Shown here piece after piece: positions 33,646 through 42,764 of a DNA stretch of 64,000 nt. How positions within the stretch are numbered: position 1 is the first letter of the stretch; every line of letters starts with the position of its first letter. The DNA comes from Streptomyces xanthophaeus (GTDB lineage Bacteria; Actinomycetota; Actinomycetes; Streptomycetales; Streptomycetaceae). The DNA lies in assembly GCF_000725805.1 (NCBI RefSeq), contig NZ_JOFT01000046.1, positions 1 to 64,000 on the forward strand, given 5' to 3'. Both the position numbers and the translations under genes were made by a program. The notes under the pieces are model-generated. The model saw only the letters and a program-made list of their open reading frames with translations, searched no databases and was not told where the DNA came from.

Positions 33646-34713
33646 ATGGACAATCTGCCACGCTTCACCGCCGCGGCCGTGCAGGCGGCCCCCGTGTACC
33701 TGGACGCCGCGGCGACCGTGGAGAAGACGGTCGCCCTCATCGCGGAGGCGGCGGCCGGCGGCGCCGAACTGGTGGTCTTCCCCGAGGTGTTCGTCCCCGG
33801 CTACCCGTACTGGAACTGGACGATGAACCCGGTCCAGGGCTCGCCCTGGTTCGAGCGCCTCTACCGCTCGGCCATCGACGTGCCCGGCCCGTACGTCGAC
33901 CAACTGTGCGCGGCCGCCCGCCAGTACGGGATCGTCCTCGTCATCGGCGTCAACGAACGGGGCCCGCACAGCCTCGGCGTCCTCTACAACACCCTGCTCA
34001 CCATCGGCCCCGACGGCGTACTCCTCGGCGTCCACCGCAAGCTCGTGCCGACCTGGGCCGAGAAGCTGACCTGGACCGGCGGTGACGGCAGCTCGCTGAA
34101 GGTCCACCCCACACCGGTCGGCCCGCTGGGCGCCCTCGCCTGCGGGGAGAACACCAACACCCTGGCCCGCTTCACCCTCCTCGCACAGGGCGAACTGGTC
34201 CACGCCTCCTGCTACATCGCCCTGCCGGTGGCACCCGCCGACTACGACATGGCGGACGCCATCGCGGTCCGCACCGCCGCCCACAGCTTCGAGGGCAAGG
34301 TCTTCTCCGTCGTGGCCTGCTCCACCATCTCCCCGGAGATCGTGGACGCCGTCGCGGGCGACGACGAGGACGTGCGCCGCATGCTCGCCCGCCCCCGCAG
34401 CGCCCTCTCCGGCATCTTCGGCCCCGACGGGCGGCCCGTCACCGAGCCGCTGATCGACACCGAGGGCATCGTGTACGCCGAGATCGACCTGGCCAGGTGC
34501 ATCCAGCCCAAGCAGATGCACGACATCGTCGGCCACTACAACCGCTTCGACGTCTTCCAGCTCCACGTCGACAACCGCCCGCAGGCCCCGGTGACCTTCG
34601 CGACGGACCCGCCGCCGCCCCCGTCGCCCTTCTCGCTCGCCCCATCCCCTTCCTCTCGAACCGACACCGGAACCGACACCGACACCACAGGCATCACGAA
34701 GGAGGACGCATGA
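33646..34713 (+). CDS. Nitrilase
   Basis: 355 aa from ATG at 33646 with GGAGG upstream. The catalytic triad is complete: Glu47 in VVFPEVF, Lys132 in HRKLVPTW and Cys166 in LACGENTN. The CGENTN pattern and length (about 355) fit true nitrilases that turn nitriles into acids plus ammonia, rather than amidases. The C-terminal tail is rich in Pro, Asp and Thr and looks disordered. Its stop overlaps the gentisate dioxygenase start (ATGA). Inside this operon it may supply an aromatic acid from a nitrile, which is unusual for a salicylate cluster. Confidence 0.85.
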   Translation: MDNLPRFTAAAVQAAPVYLDAAATVEKTVALIAEAAAGGAELVVFPEVFVPGYPYWNWTMNPVQGSPWFERLYRSAIDVPGPYVDQLCAAARQYGIVLVIGVNERGPHSLGVLYNTLLTIGPDGVLLGVHRKLVPTWAEKLTWTGGDGSSLKVHPTPVGPLGALACGENTNTLARFTLLAQGELVHASCYIALPVAPADYDMADAIAVRTAAHSFEGKVFSVVACSTISPEIVDAVAGDDEDVRRMLARPRSALSGIFGPDGRPVTEPLIDTEGIVYAEIDLARCIQPKQMHDIVGHYNRFDVFQLHVDNRPQAPVTFATDPPPPPSPFSLAPSPSSRTDTGTDTDTTGITKEDA

Positions 34714-35822
34714 CCACCGAGTACGACGACAGCCGACTGGGCCGAGCCCGGGTGTCCGACTCGCCCGAACTCACCGCGTTCTACGGCGAACTCGCCCAGC
34801 TCGAAGCCGGCGCGCTGTGGACCGTGGCCAACGACATCGAGCCCTGGTACCCGCAGCCGAAGTCCGTACCCGTCCTGTGGCGCTACAGCGAACTGCGGCC
34901 GCTGGTCCGCAAGGCCCTCGACCTGGTCAAGGCCGACGACGCCGGCCGCCGCGTCGTGATGCTCGTCAACCCCGGCCGCAAGGACGTCAGCGCCGCCGTG
35001 GGACTCCTCTACACCGGCCTGCAGATCATGGGCCCCGGTGAGGCGATGACCGCCCACCGCCACCAGGCGGCCGCGCTGCGCTTCGTCCATGAGGGCACCG
35101 GCGCCTGGACGATCGTCGACGGGCAGAAGCTGCGGGTCGGCCCCGGCGACTTCGCGATCACCCCCAACGGCACCTGGCACGAGCACGGCAACGAGGCCGA
35201 CGACGCCCCCGTCATCTGGCAGGACGGCCTCGACATCCCGCTCGTCAACGCCCTGGACGCCGGGTTCTACGAGGTCCACCCCGAGCTGTACCAGACCCCG
35301 GGAAAGGTCATCAACTCCTCCGTGCTCACCTACGGTGCGAACCTGCTGCCGTACGGCGTGGAGAAGTGGACCCGCCCGTACTCGCCGCTGCTCGCCTTCC
35401 CCTGGGAGCCCACCTACGCGGCCCTGCAGGGCCTCGCCAAGGCCACCGAGGGTTCCCCGTACGACGGCGTCATAGCCGAGTACACCAACCCGGTCACCGG
35501 CGGCTCCGTCATGCCGACCATGGGCGCCCACATGCAGCTCCTGCGCCCCGGCCAGGCCACCCGGGCGCACCGCCACACCGGATCGGTGATCTACACCGCG
35601 GCCAAGGGGCGCGGTGTCTCGGTGATCGCCGGACAGCGCTTCGAGTGGCAGCAGGGCGACATGTTCTGCGTGCCCTCCTGGGCCTGGCACGAACACCGCA
35701 ACCTCGACGAGTCCGAGGACGCCTGCCTGTTCTCCTTCAACGACTTCCCCGTCATGCGCTCGCTCGGCTTCCACCGCGAAGAGGCGTACACCGACAACGG
35801 CGGGCACCAGCCCACCGCCTGA
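34710..35822 (+). CDS. Gentisate 1,2-dioxygenase
   Basis: 370 aa. It is a bicupin: the first cupin carries AHRHQAAALRF with H116 and H118 and a third ligand H157 in TWHEHG; the second has RAHRHTGSVIY and WAWHEHRN. Gentisate dioxygenases use Fe(II) on this 2-His/His or Glu set to open the ring of gentisate to maleylpyruvate. Length and motif spacing fit the family. The gene overlaps the nitrilase gene by 4 bases and lies upstream of the hydrolase that handles the product. Confidence 0.92.
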   Translation: MTTEYDDSRLGRARVSDSPELTAFYGELAQLEAGALWTVANDIEPWYPQPKSVPVLWRYSELRPLVRKALDLVKADDAGRRVVMLVNPGRKDVSAAVGLLYTGLQIMGPGEAMTAHRHQAAALRFVHEGTGAWTIVDGQKLRVGPGDFAITPNGTWHEHGNEADDAPVIWQDGLDIPLVNALDAGFYEVHPELYQTPGKVINSSVLTYGANLLPYGVEKWTRPYSPLLAFPWEPTYAALQGLAKATEGSPYDGVIAEYTNPVTGGSVMPTMGAHMQLLRPGQATRAHRHTGSVIYTAAKGRGVSVIAGQRFEWQQGDMFCVPSWAWHEHRNLDESEDACLFSFNDFPVMRSLGFHREEAYTDNGGHQPTA

Positions 35823-35941
35823 ACCGCTCCGCCGCCCCGGACGCCGCCGGCCCTGACACCGGCGCCGGTGCGGCGGAGCACCGCCCCTCCCCTTCGCACC
35901 GTCCCCGTGCGCACCTTTCCCCTCGAACGCTAGGAGCCCCC

Positions 35942-36847
35942 ATGCGGCTGGTCAGCTACACCCTCAACGACGCCCCCGTACGTCTCGGGGCGCAGGTCGA
36001 CGACCTCGTGGTCGACCTCGCCACCCTGGCCGATCAGGCCGGCGTGGAACTGCCCCTGGACCTGCTCTCCTTCATCCTGGCCGGCGCCGCCGCCCAGGAC
36101 ACCGCGCGCGGCCTGCTGGCCGCCGGACCCGCGGCCTGGCCCGCAGAGGCCGTGCACCCGATGGAGACCGTCTCCCTGCGCGCCCCGCTGCGCCCCGGCA
36201 AGATCATCGGGGTCGGGCTGAACTACGTCGAGCACGTGGAGGAGTCCAGCCGCAGCCTGGACACCGACAAGGAGCGGCCCACGCGCCCCGTGCTCTTCAG
36301 CAAGCCCGCCACCGCCGTCACCGGCCCCGGCGCACCCATCCTGCACAACGCCGACCTCACCACCCAGCTGGACTGGGAGTGCGAACTCGCCGTCGTCATC
36401 GGCCGCACCGCCTTCCGCGTGAGCGAGGAGGACGCGTACGACCACATCTTCGGCTTCAGCATCGTCAACGACATCAGCGCCCGCGACCAGCGCCGCTCCG
36501 GCCAGTGGTTCTTCTCCAAGGGCCAGGACTCCTACGCCCCCTTCGGCCCCGCGGTCGTCACGGCCGACGCCATACCGGACCCGATGGACCTCGACCTCTC
36601 GCTGCGCGTCAACGGCGTCACCAAGCAGAAGTCGAACACCCGCCACATGCTCTTCCCCATCGCCCGCCTCATCGCCGACATCTCCTCCGGCGTCACCCTG
36701 GAGCCCGGGGACGTCATCGCCACCGGATCGCCCGCGGGCGTCGGCGCCGGCATGGTCCCGCCCGAGTTCCTGCACCCCGGTGACACCGTCGAGGCCACCG
36801 TCGAAGGCATCGGCACCCTGACCAACCCCGTCGTCGACGCCCGCTGA
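35942..36847 (+). CDS. Fumarylacetoacetate hydrolase-family enzyme (maleyl/fumarylpyruvate hydrolase)
   Basis: 301 aa from ATG at 35942. The FAH core is seen in GVGLNYVEHVEE, then DWECELAVVIGR with metal-binding acids, IVNDISARDQRR, KGQDSYAPFGP and TGSPAGVGAGM. Such enzymes cleave the C-C bond of the ring-cleavage product. Because no maleylpyruvate isomerase gene is present while maleate isomerase follows directly, the likely reaction is direct hydrolysis of maleylpyruvate to maleate and pyruvate. Confidence 0.85.
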   Translation: MRLVSYTLNDAPVRLGAQVDDLVVDLATLADQAGVELPLDLLSFILAGAAAQDTARGLLAAGPAAWPAEAVHPMETVSLRAPLRPGKIIGVGLNYVEHVEESSRSLDTDKERPTRPVLFSKPATAVTGPGAPILHNADLTTQLDWECELAVVIGRTAFRVSEEDAYDHIFGFSIVNDISARDQRRSGQWFFSKGQDSYAPFGPAVVTADAIPDPMDLDLSLRVNGVTKQKSNTRHMLFPIARLIADISSGVTLEPGDVIATGSPAGVGAGMVPPEFLHPGDTVEATVEGIGTLTNPVVDAR

Positions 36848-36855
36848 GGAGCGAC

Positions 36856-37659
36856 ATGTCCCCCCGCACCCCCCGTACCTACCGCATCGGCCAGATCGTG
36901 CCGAGCTCCAACGTCACCATGGAGACCGAGGTCCCCGCGATCCTGCGCGCCCGGGAGACCGTCGCGCCGGAACGCTTCACCTTCCACTCCAGCCGGATGC
37001 GGATGACCCACGTCACCCCGGAACAGCTCAGGGCCATGGACGCCGACTCGGACCGCTGCGCCGTCGAGCTCTCCGACGCACACGTGGACGTCCTGGGCTA
37101 CGCCTGCCTGGTGGCCATCATGAGCATGGGGCTCGGCTACCACCGCACCTCAGAGGAACGCCTGCACGTCCGCACCGTGGAGAACGGCGCCCCCGCCCCC
37201 GTCGTCACCAGCGCCGGAGCCCTCGTGCACGGGCTGCACACCCTCAAGGCGAAGAAGATCGCCCTGATCGCCCCGTACATGCGCCCGCTGACGAGGACCG
37301 TCGTCGACTACCTCACCCACGAGGGCATCGAGGTGCTCGACTACCAGGCGCTGGAGATCCCCGACAACCTCGAAGTCGCCGCACACGACCCCGCACGCCT
37401 CCCCGGCCTCGCCCAGGCCCTCGACCACGCCGACGCCGATGCCTTCGTGCTCTCCGCCTGCGTCCAGATGCCCTCACTGGGCGCCATCGAGGAAGCCGAA
37501 CAGCTCCTCGGCAAGCCCGTCGTCTCGGCCGCCGTGTGCACCGCCCACCAGATGCTGCGCGCCCTGGACCTCCCGGCCGTGGCCCCCGGCGCGGGCCACC
37601 TCCTGTCCGGCGCCTACGCGCAGTCGCCGCCGGTGCGGCAGTCGCCCACCGCGCCGTGA
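36856..37659 (+). CDS. Maleate cis-trans isomerase (Asp/Glu racemase superfamily)
   Basis: 267 aa, eight bases after the hydrolase gene. Two catalytic cysteines are present, C84 in LGYACLVAI and C202 in LSACVQMPS, 118 residues apart, the same spacing as the paired cysteines of characterised maleate isomerases. The N-terminal IGQIVPSSNVTMETE motif is also typical. It would convert maleate to fumarate, so the pathway ends in fumarate and pyruvate for central metabolism. Confidence 0.88.
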   Translation: MSPRTPRTYRIGQIVPSSNVTMETEVPAILRARETVAPERFTFHSSRMRMTHVTPEQLRAMDADSDRCAVELSDAHVDVLGYACLVAIMSMGLGYHRTSEERLHVRTVENGAPAPVVTSAGALVHGLHTLKAKKIALIAPYMRPLTRTVVDYLTHEGIEVLDYQALEIPDNLEVAAHDPARLPGLAQALDHADADAFVLSACVQMPSLGAIEEAEQLLGKPVVSAAVCTAHQMLRALDLPAVAPGAGHLLSGAYAQSPPVRQSPTAP

Positions 37660-37771
37660 CGCCGCCGCGCCGCCCCGTCGTCGGCCGTCCGGCCCGCCGT
37701 GACCTGGACCTGGACGGTGTCCCGTCCGCCGGGCTCGGTAGGATCGCGACCGCAGACGACGGAAGGCGATC

Positions 37772-38602
37772 ATGGCGGACAGTCCCCTCAGGCCCAGCTC
37801 GTTGATCAACACGGTCTACGGGGCGTTCGCGCGCCGCCTCGGCGGCTGGATCTCCGTCGCCGACCTGATCACCCTGATGTCCGAGCTGGACGTCGACGGC
37901 CCGGCGGCGCGCTCGGCGATCTCCCGGCTCAAGAAGAAGGGCGTCCTCGAACCGGAACGCCGCGGCGCCACCGGCTACCGGCTCAGCCCGGCCGCGCACC
38001 CCGTGTTCGACGAGGGCGACCGGCGCATCTTCGGCAGCCTGGAACCGGCGAAGCTCAGCGACGGCTGGGCGATGGCCGTCTTCTCCGTACCGGAGTCCGA
38101 GCGCTCGTACCGCTACCAGCTGCGCACCCGGCTGACCTGGCTCGGCTTCGGCAACATCGCCCCCGGCGTGTGGCTGGCACCCGGCCGGCTCCTCGGCGAC
38201 GCCCGCGACATGCTCGTCCGGCGCGGGCTCAGCGAGTACGTCCACCTGTTCGCCGCGGACTACGCCGCCTTCAGCGACCTGCCCGGGACGGTCAGCTCGT
38301 GGTGGGACTTCCCGGCGATCCAGGACCAGTACGCCACGTTCACCGACGCCTACGGTCCCGTCGCCGCGGGACTCGCGCAGCAGCCCGAGACCGACGGCGC
38401 CGAGGCCTTCCGCCACTACGTGCCCATGCTCACCCAATGGCGCCGGCTGCCCTACCTCGACCCCGGTCTGCCGAGCGAGCTGCTTCCGCCGGACTGGAAC
38501 GCGGTGGCCGCGCGCCAGATGTTCCAGCAGCTCCACGAGGTGCTCGCCACGCCGAGCCTGCGGCACGTACAGCAGGTCACCGGCCTGGAAGAGACCGCTT
38601 AG
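37772..38602 (+). CDS. PaaX-family transcriptional regulator
   Basis: 276 aa with GGAAGG before the ATG. The N-terminal winged helix (ISVADLITLMSELDVDGPAARSAISRLKKKG) and the following central domain (WAMAVFSVPESERSYRYQLR) and C-terminal half match PaaX, a repressor of aryl-CoA catabolism that responds to aryl-CoA esters. Its place right after the operon suggests it senses salicylyl-CoA or gentisyl-CoA and acts at 31271-31285. It ends overlapping the stop codon of the convergent LAL regulator. Confidence 0.85.
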   Translation: MADSPLRPSSLINTVYGAFARRLGGWISVADLITLMSELDVDGPAARSAISRLKKKGVLEPERRGATGYRLSPAAHPVFDEGDRRIFGSLEPAKLSDGWAMAVFSVPESERSYRYQLRTRLTWLGFGNIAPGVWLAPGRLLGDARDMLVRRGLSEYVHLFAADYAAFSDLPGTVSSWWDFPAIQDQYATFTDAYGPVAAGLAQQPETDGAEAFRHYVPMLTQWRRLPYLDPGLPSELLPPDWNAVAARQMFQQLHEVLATPSLRHVQQVTGLEETA

Positions 38603-41328
38603 GGCGCGTCGGCGCGGTCCACCAGGCGGGCCAGGTCGAGCCGGGAACGGACGCCCAGGAGGGCGAAGACGTTCCGCAGGTGGTGGTCGACGGTGCGGGT
38701 GCTGAGCGAGAGCCGGCTCGCCACCTCCCGGTTCGTCGCACCCTGAGCCACGCACCGGGCGATGCGCTGCTGCTGCGGAGTCAGCCGGACCAGCGGCCCG
38801 GTGCCGCCGTCCACCGGTACCGCCTCGCCCGCGGCCCGCAGTTCCCCCGAGGCCCGCTCGGCCCAGACCCGGGCGCCGCAGCGTTCGAAGGCGACCAGGG
38901 CGTCGCGCAAGGGCCCGCGCGCCTCCCGGGTCCTGCGCTGCCTGCGCAGCCACTGCCCGTACAGCAGTCGGGTACGGGCGCCTTCGAAGGCGCCACCCGC
39001 CCCGGCGTGATGGGCGAGCGCCTCCTGGTACCGGGCCGCGGCCTCCTGGCCGGGCGCCAGCAGGGCCCGGCAGCGGGCCAACTGGGCAGGGGCCTGCGGG
39101 TCGGCGGTCGCGGCGGTCCACATCGCGAACTCCTCGACCGCCGCCACTGCCGCGGGCCGGTCCCCTCCGCCCGCGAGCACCGCGGCCTCCACGAAGCAGG
39201 GCACCAGCAGCATCCGGGCCGCGAAGTGACCGCGCAGTGGCCCGGGACCGACCAGCGGAAGGAGCCGTGCGGCGGCCTCAGCGGATCTACCGCCGGCCAG
39301 GTCAGCGCGGGCGAGCGCCCAGGTGACGAGGGTCGCGGCCTGGGCGAGGCCGTGCGGACCGGCCACCGACGCCACGGCCCGCGCATGCTCGGCACACGAG
39401 GCAGCACCCTCCTCCACGGAGGCCGTGAGGGCCAGTACGGCGTGCAGATCGGCCGCCTTGTTCCGCTGGCCGAGCCGGTGGGCGGCCGGCAGCCCCTCCT
39501 CGGCATGGGCGCGGGCGCGCGCGTGCCGGCCCGCCCGCAGTTCGGCGTACGCGAGGTGCTCCAGCACCTGCGGCAGCAGCGACTCCGGCCCGTGGACGCG
39601 GACGGCGGCCAGCGCCCGGGCTCCGGCCCGGCATGCCGCGTCGATCTCACCGAGGACGAGCGAGGCTCCCGCCGTGCGCAGCAGCGCGGCCGCATCGGCG
39701 GCGGCCTCGGAGCCGGGCCGGTCGCGCAGCAGCTCCAGGCCCTCCCGCCGCAGCCCCTCGCCGAACACCGCGCACAGCCCCGCCCGGTACCGCTCCAGCG
39801 CCGGGTCGGGCTGCGGCGCCGGTATCCGGCGGAGCGCGTCGAGGCAGGCGGGCACGTCCCCCATGGCCCAGGCGGCCTCCGTCGCGCCCAGCAGGGCCTG
39901 CACGGCCCGCTCGGCATCGGACGGGGCGAGCAGCGCCGATGCCGTGAGCAACGCCTCCCGGGCGTCGGCCACCGGCCCGTCGCGCAGGGCGAGGAGCCCG
40001 CGCACGTGGTGGGCGCGACCGGGCGCCGGGACGATGCGCACCTGGGCCAGCAGGTCGCGGGCCCTGGCCGGGTCCCCGCCGAGCCAGGCCTGCTCCGCCG
40101 CGGCGGCCAGCCGGGCGCCGCGCAAGGCCTCGTCGGGAGAGAGCAGCGCGGAGCGCGCCAGCGCCACGGACCGCTCCGCGTACGGCCGGGGGGCGACGGC
40201 TGCCCGTACCAGCGCCCGGGCCAGCGCCGGATCGGGGCCGTCCGCCGCACAGGCCAGCTGGACCAGACGCGGCAGCGTGCGGTCCGGGCCGTCGAGGAGC
40301 GTGGCCAGCAGCAGGTGTGCGGCGCGGCGGCGGGCGAGCGGGGTGCGGCGCAGGAGCGCGGTGCGCAGCAGCGGATGGGCGAAGCGGATCCGTACGCCGT
40401 CGTCGTACACGGCGCCCGCCCGCTCGGCGGGTTCCAGCAGGCCGGGGTCGAGCCCGGCCGCCTGCCCGGCGCGGGTCAGCAGGGCTGGATCCGCTCCCGA
40501 GCCGTGGGGTTCGTGCTCCTGCGCTGCGGCGGCGAAGAGCAGCAACAGGCGGGTGTCCCCGGGCAACGGGTCGAGGAGGGCCGTGTACGACTCCAGCAAG
40601 CGCTCGGTCCCCGGCAGCGGGCGGGGGAGGGGGGCTCGCCCGGCCGACTGCTCCGGGGTGAGCCGGCCGGCCGCCGCACTGAGGACCAGCGGATTCCCGG
40701 CAGCCTCGCGCCGCAGTTCCTCCCGTACGGCGGGAGCGGCCCGGCCGTCGGTGAGCCGGTCGATGAGGGCGGTCGCGGCGTGGTCGTCGAGCGGGCCGAG
40801 CCGAAGGCGGGCGAGCCCGCCCAAGTGGGCGTCCTCGCGCAGGTGCTGGCCTTCGGTCAGGAGTACGCAGACCCTGTGGCCCGGTTCGAGCCGTCGGGCG
40901 GCGAAGCCGAGCGCGGCTCGGGAGTCGCGGTCCCAGAGATGGACGTCGTCGACGCAGACCAGCAGCGGACGGCGCGCTCCGAGGGTGTGGAGCAGACCGA
41001 GGAGCGCGGTGGGCGCGAGGCCGGGACGCAGGGCGTCGGCGGCCTGCGCGGGCAGCAGCCCGGGGGCCGAGCAGAACAGGGCGTGCAGACCGCTGTAGGG
41101 CAGCGGCCGTTCGGCGGGCGCGGCGCACGCGTACAGCACGGGCCCGTCGCCGTAGCCGTCCATGGCGTGCCGCACGAGGGCGGTCCGGCCGAGGCCGGGT
41201 AGTGCTTCGAGTACGAGCGTGCTGCCGCGCCCGTGTCCCAGGTGGCTCACCAGGGTGTCCAGGGCGGCGAGTTCACTGCTCCGGCCGTAGAGCGGGGGCG
41301 GCTTGCGCACGGTCTTCGATGAGGTCAC
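38599..41328 (-). CDS. Large LuxR-family (LAL) regulator with degenerate P-loop
   Basis: 909 aa from GTG at 41326-41328. The N-terminal ATPase-like part has LEALPGLGRTALV, where the usual Lys of the Walker A motif is Arg, and a Walker B-like LLVCVDDVHLWD. A long helical, TPR-like middle (about 250-820) follows. The C-terminus is a LuxR/GerE helix-turn-helix (LTPQQQRIARCVAQG, then NREVASRLSLSTRTVDHHL). LAL proteins activate catabolic or antibiotic genes. It could act on the aromatic-acid operon next to it or on its own downstream neighbours. Confidence 0.88.
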   Translation of the reverse strand: MTSSKTVRKPPPLYGRSSELAALDTLVSHLGHGRGSTLVLEALPGLGRTALVRHAMDGYGDGPVLYACAAPAERPLPYSGLHALFCSAPGLLPAQAADALRPGLAPTALLGLLHTLGARRPLLVCVDDVHLWDRDSRAALGFAARRLEPGHRVCVLLTEGQHLREDAHLGGLARLRLGPLDDHAATALIDRLTDGRAAPAVREELRREAAGNPLVLSAAAGRLTPEQSAGRAPLPRPLPGTERLLESYTALLDPLPGDTRLLLLFAAAAQEHEPHGSGADPALLTRAGQAAGLDPGLLEPAERAGAVYDDGVRIRFAHPLLRTALLRRTPLARRRAAHLLLATLLDGPDRTLPRLVQLACAADGPDPALARALVRAAVAPRPYAERSVALARSALLSPDEALRGARLAAAAEQAWLGGDPARARDLLAQVRIVPAPGRAHHVRGLLALRDGPVADAREALLTASALLAPSDAERAVQALLGATEAAWAMGDVPACLDALRRIPAPQPDPALERYRAGLCAVFGEGLRREGLELLRDRPGSEAAADAAALLRTAGASLVLGEIDAACRAGARALAAVRVHGPESLLPQVLEHLAYAELRAGRHARARAHAEEGLPAAHRLGQRNKAADLHAVLALTASVEEGAASCAEHARAVASVAGPHGLAQAATLVTWALARADLAGGRSAEAAARLLPLVGPGPLRGHFAARMLLVPCFVEAAVLAGGGDRPAAVAAVEEFAMWTAATADPQAPAQLARCRALLAPGQEAAARYQEALAHHAGAGGAFEGARTRLLYGQWLRRQRRTREARGPLRDALVAFERCGARVWAERASGELRAAGEAVPVDGGTGPLVRLTPQQQRIARCVAQGATNREVASRLSLSTRTVDHHLRNVFALLGVRSRLDLARLVDRADAP

Positions 41329-41338
41329 GGCCGTGTAC

Positions 41339-41354
41339 GTTACTTCCGCGTAAC
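41339..41354 (-). promoter_or_regulatory. Inverted repeat upstream of the LAL regulator
   Basis: GTTACTTCCGCGTAAC has 5-base inverted arms with a 6-base spacer and lies 10 bases before the LAL start. It may be an autoregulatory site. Confidence 0.4.
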
Positions 41355-41480
41355 GGGGCCCGGAAGCCTCGCGTCCATCCGTGACGCGGCGGCCGCGGAC
41401 GTACTGGACCGGCTCCCAACGAGACGAGCCCCGCGCTGTGCGGGGACACAGGCCCTCCGCGCCCCAGCCCCCGTACGGCA

Positions 41481-41525
41481 GTTGCCGGTGGCTCCGCGCG
41501 CGTCCGCGGCGCTGCCACCGGCAAC
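41481..41525 (-). terminator. Hairpin after the PET-hydrolase-type gene
   Basis: Perfect 12-base arms GTTGCCGGTGGC (41481-41492) and GCCACCGGCAAC (41514-41525), 13 bases beyond the stop of the gene at 41539-42459. Confidence 0.75.
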
Positions 41526-41538
41526 CGGCCGGCAGGGA

Positions 41539-42459
41539 TCAGGAGGTGTGCGGGCAGGTGCCGCGGTACTCCTCGATGGTCAGGCTCGGGCGCGGCAGCG
41601 GGCAGAGGAACTGCTCGTAGCGGGTGTCGTTGTCGATGAACCGCTTCAGCCAGGAGAGGCTGTACTTGGCGATGGTCGTGTCCGAGGTGTTCGGGGTGAA
41701 GTGCGTGGCGCCGTTGAGCTCCAGGTACGCCTTGTCGAGGGTGCTGGGCAACGAGGTGTAGAAGGGCTCCGAGTGCGTGGCGACGGGGGCGACGGTGTCC
41801 CCGTCGGCGCCCACCACCAGAGTGGGCGTCCGCACCTCGGACCACGACTTGTCGGTGTTCCATCCGGTCAGCGGGATCGCCGCCTGCAGCGACGGGCGCG
41901 CCTTGGCGGCCTCCAGGGCTCCGCCCCCGCCCATGGAGTGGCCCATGACGCCGAGGCGCGTGCTGTCGATCCGGCTGCGGACGGAGCTGCGCCCGGTCAG
42001 GTAGTCGAGCGCCGCGAGGAGCTGCTCGCCCCGGCTCGCGGGCTGGTCGTACCGGGTGTTGGTGTCGATCGTGAAGACGACGAAGCCCTGTGAGGCGAGG
42101 CGGGGACCGAGCCAGGCGATGCTGGACTGGTCCGCGGTGAAACCGGGCGAGACGGCGATGGCCCCGAAGGTGCCGTCCGCGGTGGAGGTCGGGTAGTAGA
42201 TGGTGCCGCCGCCGAAGCCCGAGACGCTCAGCGAGGAGACGCTGGTCTGGCCGACGGAGTAGGAACCGCGGGAGGCCTCGATGCTCGCGACGGTGGGGGC
42301 GGGACCGCGTTCGTACGGGTTGTCGGCGGCGTTGGCGCTCGGCATCAGCGCCGTGAACAGGGCGCCGGCCAGCAGGGCCGACGCCAGGCCCGACCGGACC
42401 GTACGCGAGCGGCCCGTTGCGGCGGGCCGGCGGAGCGGGAGGAGGGGGAGCTGTCGCAC
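41539..42459 (-). CDS. Secreted polyester hydrolase/cutinase (PET-hydrolase type)
   Basis: 306 aa from GTG at 42457-42459 with AGAGGA upstream. A signal peptide ends at PSANA (44). The mature sequence follows the thermophilic actinobacterial cutinases (Thermobifida Cut2 type) throughout: [21 protein letters not shown], the elbow MGHSMGGGG with Ser175, Asp221 in GADGDTVAP, His253 in GATHF, and the C-terminal Cys pair (FLCP, GTCP). The oxyanion residue that is often Tyr is Phe107 here (SPGF), and the active-site Trp is W200. Such enzymes hydrolyse cutin and other polyesters, some including PET; activity on PET is not predictable from sequence alone. Confidence 0.88.
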   Translation of the reverse strand: MRQLPLLPLRRPAATGRSRTVRSGLASALLAGALFTALMPSANAADNPYERGPAPTVASIEASRGSYSVGQTSVSSLSVSGFGGGTIYYPTSTADGTFGAIAVSPGFTADQSSIAWLGPRLASQGFVVFTIDTNTRYDQPASRGEQLLAALDYLTGRSSVRSRIDSTRLGVMGHSMGGGGALEAAKARPSLQAAIPLTGWNTDKSWSEVRTPTLVVGADGDTVAPVATHSEPFYTSLPSTLDKAYLELNGATHFTPNTSDTTIAKYSLSWLKRFIDNDTRYEQFLCPLPRPSLTIEEYRGTCPHTS

Positions 42460-42696
42460 GGGGGGTCCTCTCGGCTGTGGGGGAGCCACGCCGGAGGGGG
42501 GATCGAGGACGGCGGTCCTCGGCGGTCCTCGGCTGTCGGGCGCCCCGGGTGGCTGCCGCCGGGTGAGCCGGCGGTAGGCACACGGTGGCGGCGGACCCGG
42601 TGCGCACACATCGGCAAGTTCACCGGTTCCCCGGGCGCGGACGGCCGGCCGGGCCGGGGCGGTCACCCCGGCCGGACCGGAGGTGCGCACGTGCCG

Positions 42697-42730
42697 GGGC
42701 CCTCCAGGCAGGACGTCGCCTGGAGGGCCC
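42697..42730 (-). terminator. Hairpin after the LAxTG surface-protein gene
   Basis: Perfect 13-base arms GGGCCCTCCAGGC (42697-42709) and its complement (42718-42730) with an 8-base loop, about 35 bases beyond the stop of the gene at 42765-44219. Confidence 0.85.
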
Positions 42731-42764
42731 TTCACTTCGCTTGCTGCGGGCGGCTGTTCGGACC

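Noticed and set aside
37699..41202. A 1167-residue open frame on the plus strand
   Set aside because: It is antisense to the LAL regulator, Gly/Arg-rich without motifs, a usual artefact of high-GC genes.
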